A stretch of DNA of 64,000 nucleotides from Parastagonospora avenae f. sp. tritici 18332-5 (lineage: Eukaryota; Ascomycota; Dothideomycetes; Pleosporales; Phaeosphaeriaceae), in contig JAFJTR010000073.1 in assembly GCA_022559985.1 (NCBI GenBank), positions 86,907-150,906 of the forward strand, read 5' to 3'. This document shows positions 23,582 through 34,595 of the stretch, piece by piece. The notes beneath the pieces are model-generated. The model worked only from the letters and a program-made list of their open reading frames with translations, was not told the DNA's origin and searched no databases. Numbering within the stretch: the stretch's first letter is position 1; every line of letters starts with the position of its first letter. Both the position numbers and the translations under genes were made by a program.

Positions 23582-24013
23582 TTATATCGGAATCGCATTG
23601 CTGATCGCATTCCCTGATTGGAAGTCAGTGTCTGCGTATAATGTTTTGGTCGAAGTTCGATTACCTGTGTCGACTGGCAAGGCAAGCACGCTGATGAATT
23701 AGCAATAGCCCTATCGAGATCTAACGTCACTCACCTCTTCCCAGCATCTGTCGCGCAGCAGCAGCATAGGAGTGAAGCTGGCCAGCAGAAGATCTGTCAT
23801 GTGACTTTAGCGGTCTGTGCGCGGCTGAGTGCAAGGACAGGAGAAACATACGGCCATTCCAACTGTGACGACGAAACCTATTGTAGGGCCAATAATCTTG
23901 CAGTGGCAGGGATTCTGGTTCCTGTGCTGGGTCAGAAGAAGTCGTGAAGTTATTGTAAGGTCTTCTTACGTTCCGCACTGGAAGCAGATCGGTATGGGGA
24001 CGCAGTCGCACAT
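23582..24013 (-). CDS. Small cysteine-rich membrane protein (76 aa, five exons)
   Basis: Each exon is too short to stand out as an ORF. Joined exons (transcription order): 24013-23970, 23921-23852, 23793-23735, 23690-23665, 23613-23582. The four introns (48, 58, 44, 51 nt) have GTAAGA, GTATGT, GTGAGT and GTAATC donors and AG acceptors; total 231 nt is in frame throughout. The protein has an N-terminal Cys cluster (MCDCVPIPICFQCGT, then CHC), a hydrophobic segment (IIGPTIGFVVTVGMAIFCWP), a Cys-rich juxtamembrane patch (LLCCCCATDAGK) and a polar tail ending NAISNAIPI. The CxC/CxxC plus membrane-embedded Cys layout recalls small BRI3/LITAF-like zinc-binding membrane proteins; that comparison is inference. 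Without the last intron the frame also stays open to the same stop, so the tail could be longer. Confidence 0.65.
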
Positions 24014-24361
24014 GGTGGACGAACGCGAAGTAAAGTTGTACTTCTGCAATTTGAGCAGCACTAAACTAGCAAGCGAGGTACAAAGAGAGGAAATTGTGGA
24101 CTTGCGCAGTGTGTAGAAAGGGAGAGAATTGGCCCTCCTTGAGGGTTGACAATTGTTCCGCCAAGCTACGTCATCCTTGTCGATAGGCGATCGGGCAGAT
24201 TTGACACGCGTCTACCAAGCAACAACAAAATATTCCTTCACACCGACATGCAGTTGACTGGCGCATCCTGATCTGCCGGCGCCATAGCCCAGCCAATCCA
24301 GAGAATACGGTGACTGCGCCATTACCAGCGCTTTGCTAAGCCTCTTCACAACCGGGGCCCA

Positions 24362-24982
24362 TCACTTCTCTGCTTCCACGCGTATCAACTCCAACTCTAC
24401 AGTCCTCTTTCCTTCCTCAACCTTGCCTTTCAGCCCATTATCGTGACGATCGAAGCATAGTGCCCACAGTCCTTCCTCTTCTGTCTCGACAGCCATGAAG
24501 CCCTCCCACCTTTCCCACAGGAATCTTATCTCTCCATCTGCGCACACTCGCGCTCCCCATGGTCCAGGTAGTCCTTTCTCCGCCTCTACGCGAAGACCGT
24601 GCCAGATTTGCAAAGACTCCGGGTCCAGATAGATCCAGTTCAGTTGGGGTGGATTGTCTGAAATGGTTGATACAAGACCTTCAAAGTTGCTGTCCGGATA
24701 AGGTAGGTAGTAGCCGGAGAAGGAGTGAATTGCCTCCCCAGAATAAGTTGATAGCTGGACATACAGCTTCCCATCTCGTAGCACGATGTGGTTGTTGACG
24801 AAGAGATCTTTTCTGTCCTTTGGCGAACTGACCGTCGGGCGACACCGCATATGACATCGCTCTGTCTTCCATTCGTTTTTTAGGCCGTCTTTTTTGGTGC
24901 TCTCAGCCTTGTCCTGGAGCGACAATACAGCTGTTGCCGTCATGGGAATGGTCCCCGCGAGTGCGATCAGGCCCAATACCAT
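24362..24982 (-). CDS. Conserved fungal hypothetical protein (206 aa)
   Basis: Single-exon gene starting MVLGLIALAGTIPMTATAVL, a hydrophobic N-terminal anchor or signal of a type recurring in fungal proteins of unknown function. The remainder is soluble, with a likely beta-rich core (FVNNHIVLRDGKLYVQLST, FSGYYLPYPDSNFEGLVST) and a Trp-rich second half (LWERWEGFMAVETEEEGLW). A charged tail ends VELELIRVEAEK. No catalytic motif is visible. It lies 348 bp upstream-in-map of the small membrane-protein gene on the same strand. Function unknown. Confidence 0.8.
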   Translation of the reverse strand: MVLGLIALAGTIPMTATAVLSLQDKAESTKKDGLKNEWKTERCHMRCRPTVSSPKDRKDLFVNNHIVLRDGKLYVQLSTYSGEAIHSFSGYYLPYPDSNFEGLVSTISDNPPQLNWIYLDPESLQIWHGLRVEAEKGLPGPWGARVCADGEIRFLWERWEGFMAVETEEEGLWALCFDRHDNGLKGKVEEGKRTVELELIRVEAEK

Positions 24983-25722
24983 GATGAGCTAAAGGTTTGG
25001 GAGAAATGTTTGGCTAAATGACAATTGAAACTTTATGGACTGCCACAGATGCATGTTCTTTTTCGCAACCGCTATCACGATTGCGGCTGAGAACGCCCAC
25101 CGGAGTTCGTACCGTCTTACACCCACTAAAGCCCGCCGCTAAGTGCATGATCGACGCGGTCCGAAAGTGCGTGAGTCGCCTCTGACGAAAGAGATGCATT
25201 ACTTCGCCTGGTAGCTCACATTAGCTTTCCACCCTATAATGCGACGTCAACAGCAGTACCCATTGAGAGAGTTGGCGACTGCATTAGGCGAAAGCCTACT
25301 ACTACATTCGGACGACAGATTTACAGCTAAACTCTCTCTGTCAAGCAACAAACATTAGGACTCCACATGAGCCTCGAATGAGAAGTCGTACCAGAAGCTC
25401 TCAAAGCACCGTGCATGCACGACCTCTTCGCCGAGGTTGATAATCGATGATGAAGCTGTGCTAGCTGCAGCACGCATGGGTGGCTAGAGAGGCCGAGCAT
25501 GACATCTGCAGCTCCCCCGAGCTCTTATAGCTTGAGTCTATGCTCCCGAGAGCTGTTGTGAAGTATCATATTCATCCAACTATCCTTCTCCTCACCACGC
25601 AAGAACAGCTGGCTTCGCTGACAACTCCATCGAAGCGCAAAAAGTCTAAAGGCAAGCGCCAACATCCAGACAATCCACCCTCTCCACCGAAAACTCCAGA
25701 CCAAACCCAGAGCAAGCCAAAC
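24983..25722. other. Intergenic region
   Basis: About 740 bp between two divergently transcribed small genes. A 70-codon frame beginning at 25540 runs into the start of the 25723 gene and could be an N-terminal extension or upstream leader; otherwise nothing is seen. Confidence 0.4.
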
Positions 25723-26055
25723 ATGTCGACCACAGGGAGCGAGTACGTTTGAACTCTGCTGTCATGGACCCTCGCTAATACACCTCATAGCGCACCAAGC
25801 ACCACCAACCCCAGCGGCGGCCGTAAGGGTGCAGCCGATACCAGCGACCCTGCCAAAGCAGTCACTGGCCTTGCCAACCCTACAGCAGCCACCACGAGTC
25901 CTGCCGGTGAGAAAGATAACAATGCAGGCTTCGGTTTGGAACATTTCGACAAAGACGTGAAGGGAAGTTTGAAGGTTCACATCAAGCTGGATCTCGACGT
26001 CGACATACACATCACAGCTCGAATTCGTGGCGACATCGCTATCGGTCTGTTGTAA
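25723..26055 (+). CDS. Small conserved protein (94 aa, two exons)
   Basis: Exon 1 25723-25742 encodes only MSTTGS plus two bases; a 48-nt intron (GTACGT..CTCATAG) is followed by exon 2 25791-26055. The protein has a Ser/Thr/Ala-rich variable first half and a striking C-terminal block, VKGSLKVHIKLDLDVDIHI followed by TARIRGDIAIGLL, with alternating hydrophobic and charged residues as in an amphipathic beta hairpin. Small Dothideomycete proteins with this ending are familiar to me as conserved hypotheticals. An upstream in-frame start at 25540 would add 61 basic residues; the short start is preferred because of the family pattern. Function unknown. Confidence 0.75.
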
Positions 26056-27484
26056 CATTCTCATTGAGTAGGTGGAAGTTCTGAGACAATATCAGGCCTT
26101 ATGTAACGAACAACAACCCTCGAAGCAGTGCACGCGCATGCACGGAGTGTAGGAGGCGATATATACGGTCAGTCGCAAGTCTAATGTAGAGAACCACCCC
26201 GTCAGCCTAGCGATATCCGGCATCTTCTCTCTTTGAACTCATGCAGGCGTGCGTTCAACCCCTTAAAGCAGTCCTCGTATTTACCTCCAGTGTGTTTGAT
26301 CTCTCATGGTCATCTCAGGATACCACTCAAGAGACTCGTGTTCGCAGGTAGAGAAAGTACAAGAGATGCCACAAAGCTTCTCGAGCTGGTGACCCTCCCG
26401 TGATGTCACTTCCATCCACGTGTGTTTGTTTTCCACGACTGCCACGGCAGGTGCTCACCACAACACATTTCCGAAAACATCGCGAAATAAACTTCTTCGT
26501 TCCAAAATCTTGGAGCAGGTTGCGAGCGCTCTCAGTGGTACCACGAAAATCTACTAAGTATTTACATTACAGGAATTGCGATTACAGGTCTTAGGCTTCG
26601 AATCTCATGCTCGACGCTTCTACTTGGCTAAACACACCAAACGTTGACACAGATAGGCGAGGCGGCTGAGATCGTCGGCCGGCGCTTTCTGAGACTGTCG
26701 GATTTGATCACGCTTCCGAGCCGGGTATCCGAAGGTAAGGTTCAACTATGTATGTACGATGCATCCTCGAACATCCCACGGCCTCGTTCCTGGTCCATGA
26801 GACCATAAGGATCCATGCCGTACGAATGAACGAGTTTTGCCATGCAGCGACTCCTTCCAGTCGGCTCAGCCTGAATGGGCGATGGCGTAGGAGACCTGGG
26901 ATACAATGCAGTCAGATCTTTAAGACTTACTTCTCAAAGCCATAAACTACTTCATCAGCATAGCATCACGGGTGAATGGTCAACAAAGCAAAGACGGAAC
27001 GCTTGTGTTTACATCACTCGTCACGAGCCGTTGAACTACTTCCTTTCTAGGTAAGTCCGAACGTTCCTCCCTCCCCAGTTCACCCGAGGTCGCTGCACTT
27101 GCTTTACGCGAACATAACTTTATGCATCCATCACTGCAGCCATCAAAGATCGGGTAAAGAATCGGCAATTGAGCCCTTGGCAATTCAACTCAACTGCGAG
27201 TAAGATAGCGAGACGTCATGCTGATCTCCCCACAAAGACGGCAACCTGCTGATCCTTACCGCTTTACCCCGCAGAGGTGCCGCTTCCAACCCCAGATGAA
27301 CATGGAGAACCCACAACCAAGGTCACGGTTACACGATGTCCTAGCTGACAGGCGACCGGCCTTCGCCACGAGGCTCGGTCTCGTAAAAAGCCGAGATGGA
27401 TAAAGAGGATGATGTAGCCGGCGCATTTTTTTTAGATTCGCAGCTCCAGACGCTTCAACGACTGCATCCTGCGACGACTCCAAA
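26056..27484. other. Intergenic region, about 1.4 kb
   Basis: No convincing coding segment on either strand; the short frames here lack protein-like composition. The last few hundred bases are the promoter and leader of the MFS gene at 27485. Confidence 0.4.
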
Positions 27485-29283
27485 ATGGCCTCCCTCTCAG
27501 CTGATGTGAAGCGGGACGAAACCTATGACAACCGAGTCGAAGATGTTGCAGAGAAGACCTCACATTCTTCTGGGGAGATTGACACGCAGATTGACACGCA
27601 AGATGTCGAGCTCGACGAATCAGAGTCAGCACGCGTCCTTAGGAAGGTGGACATGAGGCTAGTACCTATCTTGTCATTGCTCTACTTGGTTGCTTTTATC
27701 GATCGCAGCAATAGTGAGTTTACCTGATTTTTCTAAATCTCCATGTGTTGGCCGACACCGAGCGAACAGGATGAAAGAGAGGGTAGCTCAATCAAAAGCT
27801 TGAAGCTACACAGCATTGATGGGCTTTGACGACAATGCCCTGTCTTTTTCCTCGTGGCTACTATCTAGCAAACTGCAGTTTGGGCACTTGGCTAATTTTG
27901 TGAAGTTGGCAATGCAAAAATCGCAGGCATGACGACGGACTTGAACATGCCCTCCAACACGCTGCAATACAACACAGCTGTGACGATCTTCTTCATCCCA
28001 TACACACTACTAGAAGTTCCAAGCAACATTATCCTGAAGAAGATGAAGCCTTCGCACTGGATGGCCATCTTGATGTTCAGCTGGGGAACAGTGATGACCT
28101 TGATGGGTATTGTCAGCAGCTATGGTGGGCTACTTGCTGGACGATTCTTTCTTGGTGTAACTGAGGTAAGTCGGGTTGCGCAATCGGGTCGTGGTACGAC
28201 ACTGACGAAAGTATTCAGGCGGGCTTCTTCCCTGCAGCGACCTTTCTACTCACCATCTGGTACCGTCGATTCGAGTTGCAACGCCGCATGGCGGTCTTCT
28301 ATGTCGCAGCATCTCTAGCCGGTGCCTTTTCGGGTCTTTTGGCATACGGAATCCAGCAGCTTGACGGACGCTCAGGATTGGGGGGATGGCAATGGATCTT
28401 CATCATCGAGGGGCTCATTCCTGTTGCACTCAGTCTGTTCATCTGGAAGATTCTCCCCGACAGCCCAGAGACTGCGGCATTCTTGACGCAACCAGAGCGC
28501 GACTTGCTTGTTCGAAGACTCGCAAACGATACTTCGTCGGGCGCCGGACGTACGACAAACAATGACAAGATTGGTTCCAAACACATCGTTGCTGGATTGA
28601 CCGACTGGAAGATCTGGGCGGCGACTGTCATCTTCTGGGGCAACACAGTCGGCGTTTACGGATTTACTGCCACGGTACCCACGGTCATCAATGGTCTCGG
28701 CTACTCGAGTGCCAACGCACAACTGCTCACGATTCCAATCTACGTCTTCGCGGCCATCGTTACGCTCATCTGGGCGTGGGGCTCTGATTTGAGCCAAATC
28801 CGATCTCCCTGGATCATTGCCGGCTACGCGATTGCTATCTGCGGCTTCATCGCTCAGTTGGCAATTCCTCATCCTCGCTACCCGGGTCTCACGTATGGCA
28901 TGCTCTTCCCCGTGGCCGCAGGTCTTTACTGCCCGTTCACATGTCTTGTATCCTGGATTGGCAACTCGCTGGCCCCCAGTTCGAAGCGCGCAATCGGGAT
29001 GGCATTGTTGATCTCGGTCGGTAACATGGGAGGCATCATGGGTTCGAACATTTACCTATCACGAGAGGCACCGAAGTACACCACTGGATTTGCGGCTAGT
29101 TTGGCCATGTGTTGTGCTGCTATCTTGATGACACTAGTCCTGCGATGGGCGTATGCGCGCGAGAATAAGAAGAAGGATGACATGCTTGCGGAGCTCGGCG
29201 AGGAGGCTATTCGTGCCAAGTATAGCGAGGACGAGCTGATGCACATGGGCGATAAGTCTCCGTTCTTTAGGTACACCCTGTAG
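27485..29283 (+). CDS. MFS transporter, allantoate permease (ACS/Dal5) family
   Basis: Three exons: 27485-27713, 27906-28165, 28219-29283, giving 517 aa in frame. This family imports anionic small molecules (allantoate, nicotinate, vitamins, short peptides) by proton symport at the plasma membrane. Visible hallmarks: RKVDMRLVPILSLLYLVAFIDRSN at the first helix with the IGNAK motif just across intron 1, LLEVPSNIILKKMKPSHW between TM2 and TM3, GRFFLGVTEAGFFPAATFLL around intron 2, WQWIFIIEGLIP, and a central cytosolic loop. The C-terminus ends KSPFFRYTL. Intron 1 is long for this window (192 nt). The related gene at 32083-33827 has a different intron pattern, so they are separate subfamilies, not a recent duplication. 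Substrate unknown. Confidence 0.92.
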
Positions 29284-29589
29284 ATAGTTTGCTACTTTCT
29301 GATGTATTTACAATCCCATGATGGAATTTTCAACACATCATCCGGGAGAATACGTGCTTGTGATAGCTCACCAAGCGGATCCCTACAGCACTTGAGTTGC
29401 ATCTGGTACACCAATCCAGTCGAACTATGGTAGGCACAGCACGATTGTTCAAGTATAAACAACATTGAAGAGCGATTTACAATAGTGTTGCTCGTCACCA
29501 CACAATTCCCCAAAATTAAGTATCATCTGCCAGTACCCAATATGCTGACGGCCAAGACATCGCGCACTCGGTGCAGGCTCATCAGCTAA

Positions 29590-29934
29590 TCCTGGGCCTC
29601 CGCCATTCTAACCTTGGTATACGTAACATCTCAGCTCACCCTGCTTGCCTTCGTAGCCATCAGGAGCTTCGTCGCTAAAACCTCGTCCCGGACAATACAC
29701 CAAGTCTCCGCAGCCTGGCTGCGTCTCATCATACCCGAATCCGTCGAGTCGGGCAACGGCATCATAGCGATTTACGAGATCGTCCTATTCGCCACACTCC
29801 TGCTTATCAGGCTCGACAAGCTGCGGCCGAGAATGATTGTCAAGGAAGGCATGGTATTGGAGATGAATGAGACCGCTGAGCACATGTCTGAGAAGGGATA
29901 TGTTGAAGAGATGATCGAGTGTGACGCAGTATAG
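29590..29934 (+). pseudogene. Possible remnant of a multi-pass membrane protein gene
   Basis: An open frame with two convincing hydrophobic helices (LVYVTSQLTLLAFVAIRSF and GIIAIYEIVLFATLLLIRL) and a charged tail ending EEMIECDAV. No ATG lies in the hydrophobic part and the frame is closed just upstream at 29587. An acceptor-like CTCAG precedes CTCACC at 29635, so it could be a last exon, but no 5' exon is visible in the 300 bp back to the MFS stop. It may be a decayed gene, an unmodelled last exon or chance. Convergent with the F-box-like gene. Confidence 0.3.
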
Positions 29935-29953
29935 TCAAGGGCGTATGTGCTCT

Positions 29954-31855
29954 CTAGTGCAACACTTGCTGCAGCTCCGCCTCCTCCGCCGCCTCCTCCT
30001 CGTCTTCTTCTTCCCCAATGATGTCATCCCATCGACACACCATATGCGCCCTCGTACACGGCTGACAAGCACTGCCGACCCCCAAGCTCTTGCATTGATC
30101 AACCGTCAGGCCCCGTGCCATGCATCCAGTGCAGATCCTCAATCTCTTTTGCCCCTTCAATTGAGCCCTCAGTTCCTCATCATCCATAACCTGATAGTCG
30201 ATGCCAATAAAGCGCCAATAGTCGTCTGAATCGTACATCCATTCGTCTATGGGCTCTTCTTCGCCGTACATGTATGGTGGGATGTATGCAGTGCCTGATG
30301 GGAAATTCTCGCGCGAGATGAGGAACCGGCTGTTGTACGATTTGAGGATGCTCGCGATCTTGTATATGGCAGGGCGGTCGAGGAATAATGTCGATAGGAG
30401 GCGATTTTGCTCTTCGGGATGTGCGATGACAAAGAGGCGGAAGATTGAGTGGTCGGAGAAGTGGAGGCGAATCGTGAAGCCTGGTGGTACAGTAGTCGGC
30501 AAACAGTCGGTTACTATGGATGTTATTGTGCGAAAGGCAACGCTAGCCATGGAGCGTATGTCGTGACCAGCGCTTATCGACAATGCTGCATCCAGAAATT
30601 TGAGCGATTTCAGCGACGGCGGAAAGCCGTTGTGGCGCAAATGATAATTTAGGTGACTTTCGAAACCGAGTTCTAGATACTCCAGGTTCGTCAAGGAGCG
30701 TAATTTTGCAGGTCCTTCCGGGTCGTGCACCCGTGGTGGTATATACTCTAGTAGCCCTCCAATGTGAGTGAGGCGTATCAAAGAGTCTGCTTGCCTCTGT
30801 AAAGCCGTGAGGAAGAGAGGAGACGCAGTGCGCTTCTCCCAGTCTACGGAGGGCTTGCATTCATCGAAGACATGCAATCGTTCCTCAATCGAGAGCTCTT
30901 TCAACGCTTTCGGTAAACTTAGAACAACTTCTAGAAACCTAACGTCGACATTACACTCGACAAGAGTCAAAGACTGCAATGGTGTGGCCTTCTGGGTTTT
31001 TGCGACCATGTCATCATCCATGTCTGCTTCAAAGTTCAAACATGATAGCGTGATCTTGCGAAGAGTGGGACTCAGGAACATTGCCTTCGCACGCCCAAGT
31101 ATGAACTTCTGGTCTCCTATACCATGGGCATGAAGCGTTACTAGGTAGAACGTGTCAGCGCGTGCGGCTATGGAGACATCAAGCGTGTACCTACATGACT
31201 GCAACATAGGCATCGACAGTGGAAGCCCTACACGTGGATATACCGCACCAGCCAACAGGTTTGTAAAGTCGATCCTAGAGTAGCCATCGAAAAAGAGACC
31301 AGTGCGCCACTCCGAATTATTCGGGCAAGGACTCTCAAGCAACAAGTGTTTAAGCCTCGACATTAGTGCTATATGGTGATTGAGTTCCTCGATTCCTTCT
31401 TTGTACTCAACCTTGTATCGTATTGATAAGCTTCGAATATAGTCAACTCGCTCATCACGGCTGTCCAGAGCCTGGGTGATCTGCCTTGCGTGGGACCCTG
31501 TGAGCACCAACAGATCGCGCCAGATGTATGGTTCTACGAGGCCCTGGAAGCGCGTACATGTCGAAGCAAGATGGCACAGCGCCCGGCGGTTGTCGATGTG
31601 ATCAATGATGTTGAGTAGTAGTTCGTCTACAAGCGACAAGAGACCGCTTGGGGCAAGCGCTAATTGTGTGCTGCCAGGCCCCTGTCGGGACATTCTGAAG
31701 ATGTAGCCGGGATGGCGCGTCTTTCGCTTCTTAGCTCCTGCGAATGAGATATTGGGCATACGATTGGACGAAAGAATGAGATGTCGGGCATACGATTGGG
31801 TGAAAAGTGGTTGGTAGAGTTTTGGTGGTTGGCTACGTACCAGATGCTGCTTCAT
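29954..31855 (-). CDS. F-box-like protein with C-terminal Cys cluster
   Basis: Intronless, up to 633 aa. The motif LLSLVDELLLNIIDHIDNRR followed by CHLASTCTRFQGLVEPYIW is an F-box-like helix set, suggesting a substrate adaptor of an SCF ubiquitin ligase. A leucine-rich middle (LKHLLLESPCPNN, TLVECNVDVRFLEVVLSLP, LRSLTNLEYLELGFES) resembles degenerate leucine-rich repeats. The C-terminus has CTGCMARGLTVDQC and CQPCTRAHMVC, possibly a zinc-binding fold, then a Glu-rich tail. The start is uncertain: ATGs at 31855, 31759 and about 31693 are all in frame. A 32-bp tandem duplication (31742-31805), not a multiple of three, sits between the first two, which favours a start at or after 31759. Confidence 0.8.
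   Translation of the reverse strand: MKQHLVRSQPPKLYQPLFTQSYARHLILSSNRMPNISFAGAKKRKTRHPGYIFRMSRQGPGSTQLALAPSGLLSLVDELLLNIIDHIDNRRALCHLASTCTRFQGLVEPYIWRDLLVLTGSHARQITQALDSRDERVDYIRSLSIRYKVEYKEGIEELNHHIALMSRLKHLLLESPCPNNSEWRTGLFFDGYSRIDFTNLLAGAVYPRVGLPLSMPMLQSCRYTLDVSIAARADTFYLVTLHAHGIGDQKFILGRAKAMFLSPTLRKITLSCLNFEADMDDDMVAKTQKATPLQSLTLVECNVDVRFLEVVLSLPKALKELSIEERLHVFDECKPSVDWEKRTASPLFLTALQRQADSLIRLTHIGGLLEYIPPRVHDPEGPAKLRSLTNLEYLELGFESHLNYHLRHNGFPPSLKSLKFLDAALSISAGHDIRSMASVAFRTITSIVTDCLPTTVPPGFTIRLHFSDHSIFRLFVIAHPEEQNRLLSTLFLDRPAIYKIASILKSYNSRFLISRENFPSGTAYIPPYMYGEEEPIDEWMYDSDDYWRFIGIDYQVMDDEELRAQLKGQKRLRICTGCMARGLTVDQCKSLGVGSACQPCTRAHMVCRWDDIIGEEEDEEEAAEEAELQQVLH
31742..31805. repeat. Two-copy 32-bp imperfect tandem duplication
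   Basis: 31742-31773 and 31774-31805 align without gaps over 32 bp with four mismatches, all transitions. It lies at the 5' end of the F-box-like gene. Confidence 0.8.
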
Positions 31856-32082
31856 GTTTGGGTGCTGACGTCAGCAAGCCGCGGCCTACATTGCGCTTGC
31901 TGCATTCGGTTAGCAGGTGGAGATCCATTGGCAAGCGGGCACGCAAAGTAAGTGCACTACAGTTCGGGTCACGTTAGAAAACTTCCTCCGCGAACATGCT
32001 CATTCGTACTAGCTTTGGAAGGTTTGAATTTTTGACTACACTCTATGAAAAATGTCTTCCCAAATAATCTAAGAGCTCTCCC

Positions 32083-33827
32083 TCAAATCGTATACATGTA
32101 TCTCGGGTTGTTCTCTCCCATCTCCGCAATCTCCTCTTCAGTCTTACCCTCCATCAGGTAGTCAAACTTGCCCTCGCGCTTCTTCTTGTTCTGCATGCGG
32201 AAGTAGAAGTGAAGCGCAGTGTAGAGCATGATCCCAACTGCCAAGAGTCCAATGGTTGCGCCATATCCGGGTAAGTACTCAGGCGCGGTGTTGGAAGAGT
32301 ACAAGAAGGGTGAGACTACACCGGAGATATTGCCGATCGTGATTTGCATACCGGATGCAAAGGCGCGCTTGCCGTAGCGAGGGTTGTTGTTATTGATCCA
32401 GGTGAACGCGGCTCCCGTAGATACCCACAGGCCCAACGCGACGATGAAGGTACCGCAATAGCTCAGGACCAACCCCTTATTGATAATAAGGAAGATGTAT
32501 CCAAGCATACTGACGGCTAAGCCTCCGATGCAGAAGATACCTTTCTGCTGGATCTTGTCACCGTACCAGGCGCATACGATGTACGAGGCGAAACCGGCAA
32601 AGTACACGGGAATTGTGAGAGCTTGGACGACTTGACGGCTCCATCCGCCACCCATGCCGTCGATGATCGTCGGCAAGAACACGCTGAAGCTGTAAAGCAT
32701 GCCCAAGCCGACGAATTGGCTGATGGCATACGCATATGTCTTCCAGTCCCTGACTCCATCCATGACGTCTTTCTTGTTCATCTGCTGCCCAGATTTTGTT
32801 TGACCAATTTCAGACATTCGGAGGGTCACCAGATTTCGGCGATCTTCTTCAGTGAGGAACTTGGCAGTCTCGGGACTGTTGGGAAGCACGAAAGGTGTGA
32901 CGACTGCGGTTAGAATGGTAGGGATACCGTTGATAAGGATACTACATACAGTGTCAGCAAGACTTTTCAGATGAGAGTGGGGATTTTGGTAATCATGACT
33001 TACATCCATCGCCATCCAGACCACCCAGCAGCTCCATCTAACTCTCCAATAGCATATGCTACCAGACCACCCAGTGCGCCAGAAATGGCACTGGTTCCGT
33101 AGAAGTACGCCTGACGCAAGGCAAGATTGCGTTTGTTGTAGACTATGATAGGTTAGCATTATTTTAATGCAGGTCAGTGCGGAGCGCATACACATGGAGA
33201 GGTATAGAATGACACCTGGGAAGAGACCAGCCTCGAACACTCCGAGGAGGAGCCTGCAAGCCACGAGTGCGGCGAAGTTGTTGACAAAAGCGCTGAAGGT
33301 AGCTACCATGCCCCAACAGAAGACGAGTCCGGCAAGGTATCGCGCTGGCTGCAGCCTTTTGATAATCATATTCGAGGGCGTCTCGAAAATCTTGACTCTT
33401 GGTTAGCAACAATAGTTATGGGAGCTTGACCTTACTTACGACATAGGTAACAAAGAGGAGCGACACAGCAAGCTGGTACTGGTTGCCCGACATGCCGAGA
33501 TCTTCCTCCAGTTTATACAATTTCGCATTGCCAATGTTCACTCGGTCCATAAAGTTCATCTACAGTGATTGAGGACGATGTCAGCAATGTCTCAGCAACC
33601 AATCCAGTAGACGATCGACCTACCAGATAGATCCAGCACACCATGGGAATGATGCGAATATCCAGTTTCCTCAATAGCATTCTCTCGGTCTCCTTATCCA
33701 CAGCGGCAGAAGTGCCGATCTTCTCGACATCCTCGACTCGGGTTGGCGGCGTGCCTGGAGTGTCTGAATCGATGTCTCTCTCTTTATGCTCCGACACAGT
33801 GGCCGATGAATCGATGTTGCTATTCAT
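32083..33827 (-). CDS. MFS transporter, allantoate permease (ACS/Dal5) family
   Basis: Five exons in transcription order: 33827-33624, 33559-33440, 33390-33192, 33142-33004, 32941-32083; total 1,521 nt encodes 506 aa. The intron phases reconstruct the family pattern exactly: LLRKLDIRIIPMVCWIYL, then MNFMDRVNIGNAKL, then FETPSNMIIKRLQPARYL, then LLLGVFEAGLFPGVILYLSM. Next come FYNKRNLALRQAYF and WSGWRWIILINGIP. The C-terminal half holds TM7-TM12 and ends NPRYMYTI. Role: proton-coupled import of a small organic anion at the plasma membrane; substrate unknown. An acidic cytosolic head with SDTPGTPP may be regulatory. It has more introns than the relative at 27485. Confidence 0.92.
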
Positions 33828-34595
33828 CGTAATGAAAGATCGGTAAGTGAAGATACAGCAAGTCTGTCGATCGCCGTTGCAAAGATCGAGAACGATCGAT
33901 GGTGGACCTTGGTTTTATACTCTACCACGGGGTCGGAAAAGGGACCAACCCCACGGGGTAGTCGAGACATGCCATGCCCACCCAGCCCTTGGAAGGCGCC
34001 GTTGACGTCGCTTAACCACGTTGGAAGCTGAGCCGCGTTGATAAGCACTGCCTCGAAATCTTGGGCCAACAGCTTTCCGGTTGTCCGTGGTTTGCTGACG
34101 AGACGCGGGCTTCCTGCCTGATGTGGATGTCAAGACTTCGTATCTTGTTGAGACAAGGAATGTATATGGCCCACCCTGAGGCGAAAATATTGCAATAACC
34201 GTGTGCCAGCTGCACAGGAGCGCAAGGTAGCACTGGCCTGTAATCAGGCCATCAGATGCGGGTCTTGACCAGGGCAAACTTGAAATACTTCGTGGATTTA
34301 CTCCTGAAAGCTTCGTTCACATCTATCCGCGAGCTGAATTTCCATCTCGGTGCATTCTGTCAGTTGTGCATCCAAAATGGGGCGATTTCGATCGAAGCGG
34401 AGGCTTGAGCAGAGCTATACAAGCGGAGAGGGCCTTGGATTGAGAGCCTAAAGGTAATGGTGATTTCGTGTTTGGTCGAAGTATCCACTTTATCTGGAAA
34501 GAACGGCATCTTCGTGATCTTATATCTTCATTTATACTTGGCTCAGCCGTGGCGTCTCCCGTAATTGTGGCTGTTGCGAGTTCCAAGGGCTTGAC
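33828..34595. other. Intergenic region
   Basis: About 770 bp upstream of the MFS gene; promoter presumably included. No gene or repeat recognised. Confidence 0.4.

Noticed and set aside
27485..33827. Idea that the two MFS transporters are a tandem duplication or one transport cluster
   Set aside because: Their intron positions and sequences differ clearly and an unrelated F-box-like gene lies between them; they are best treated as separate members of one family.
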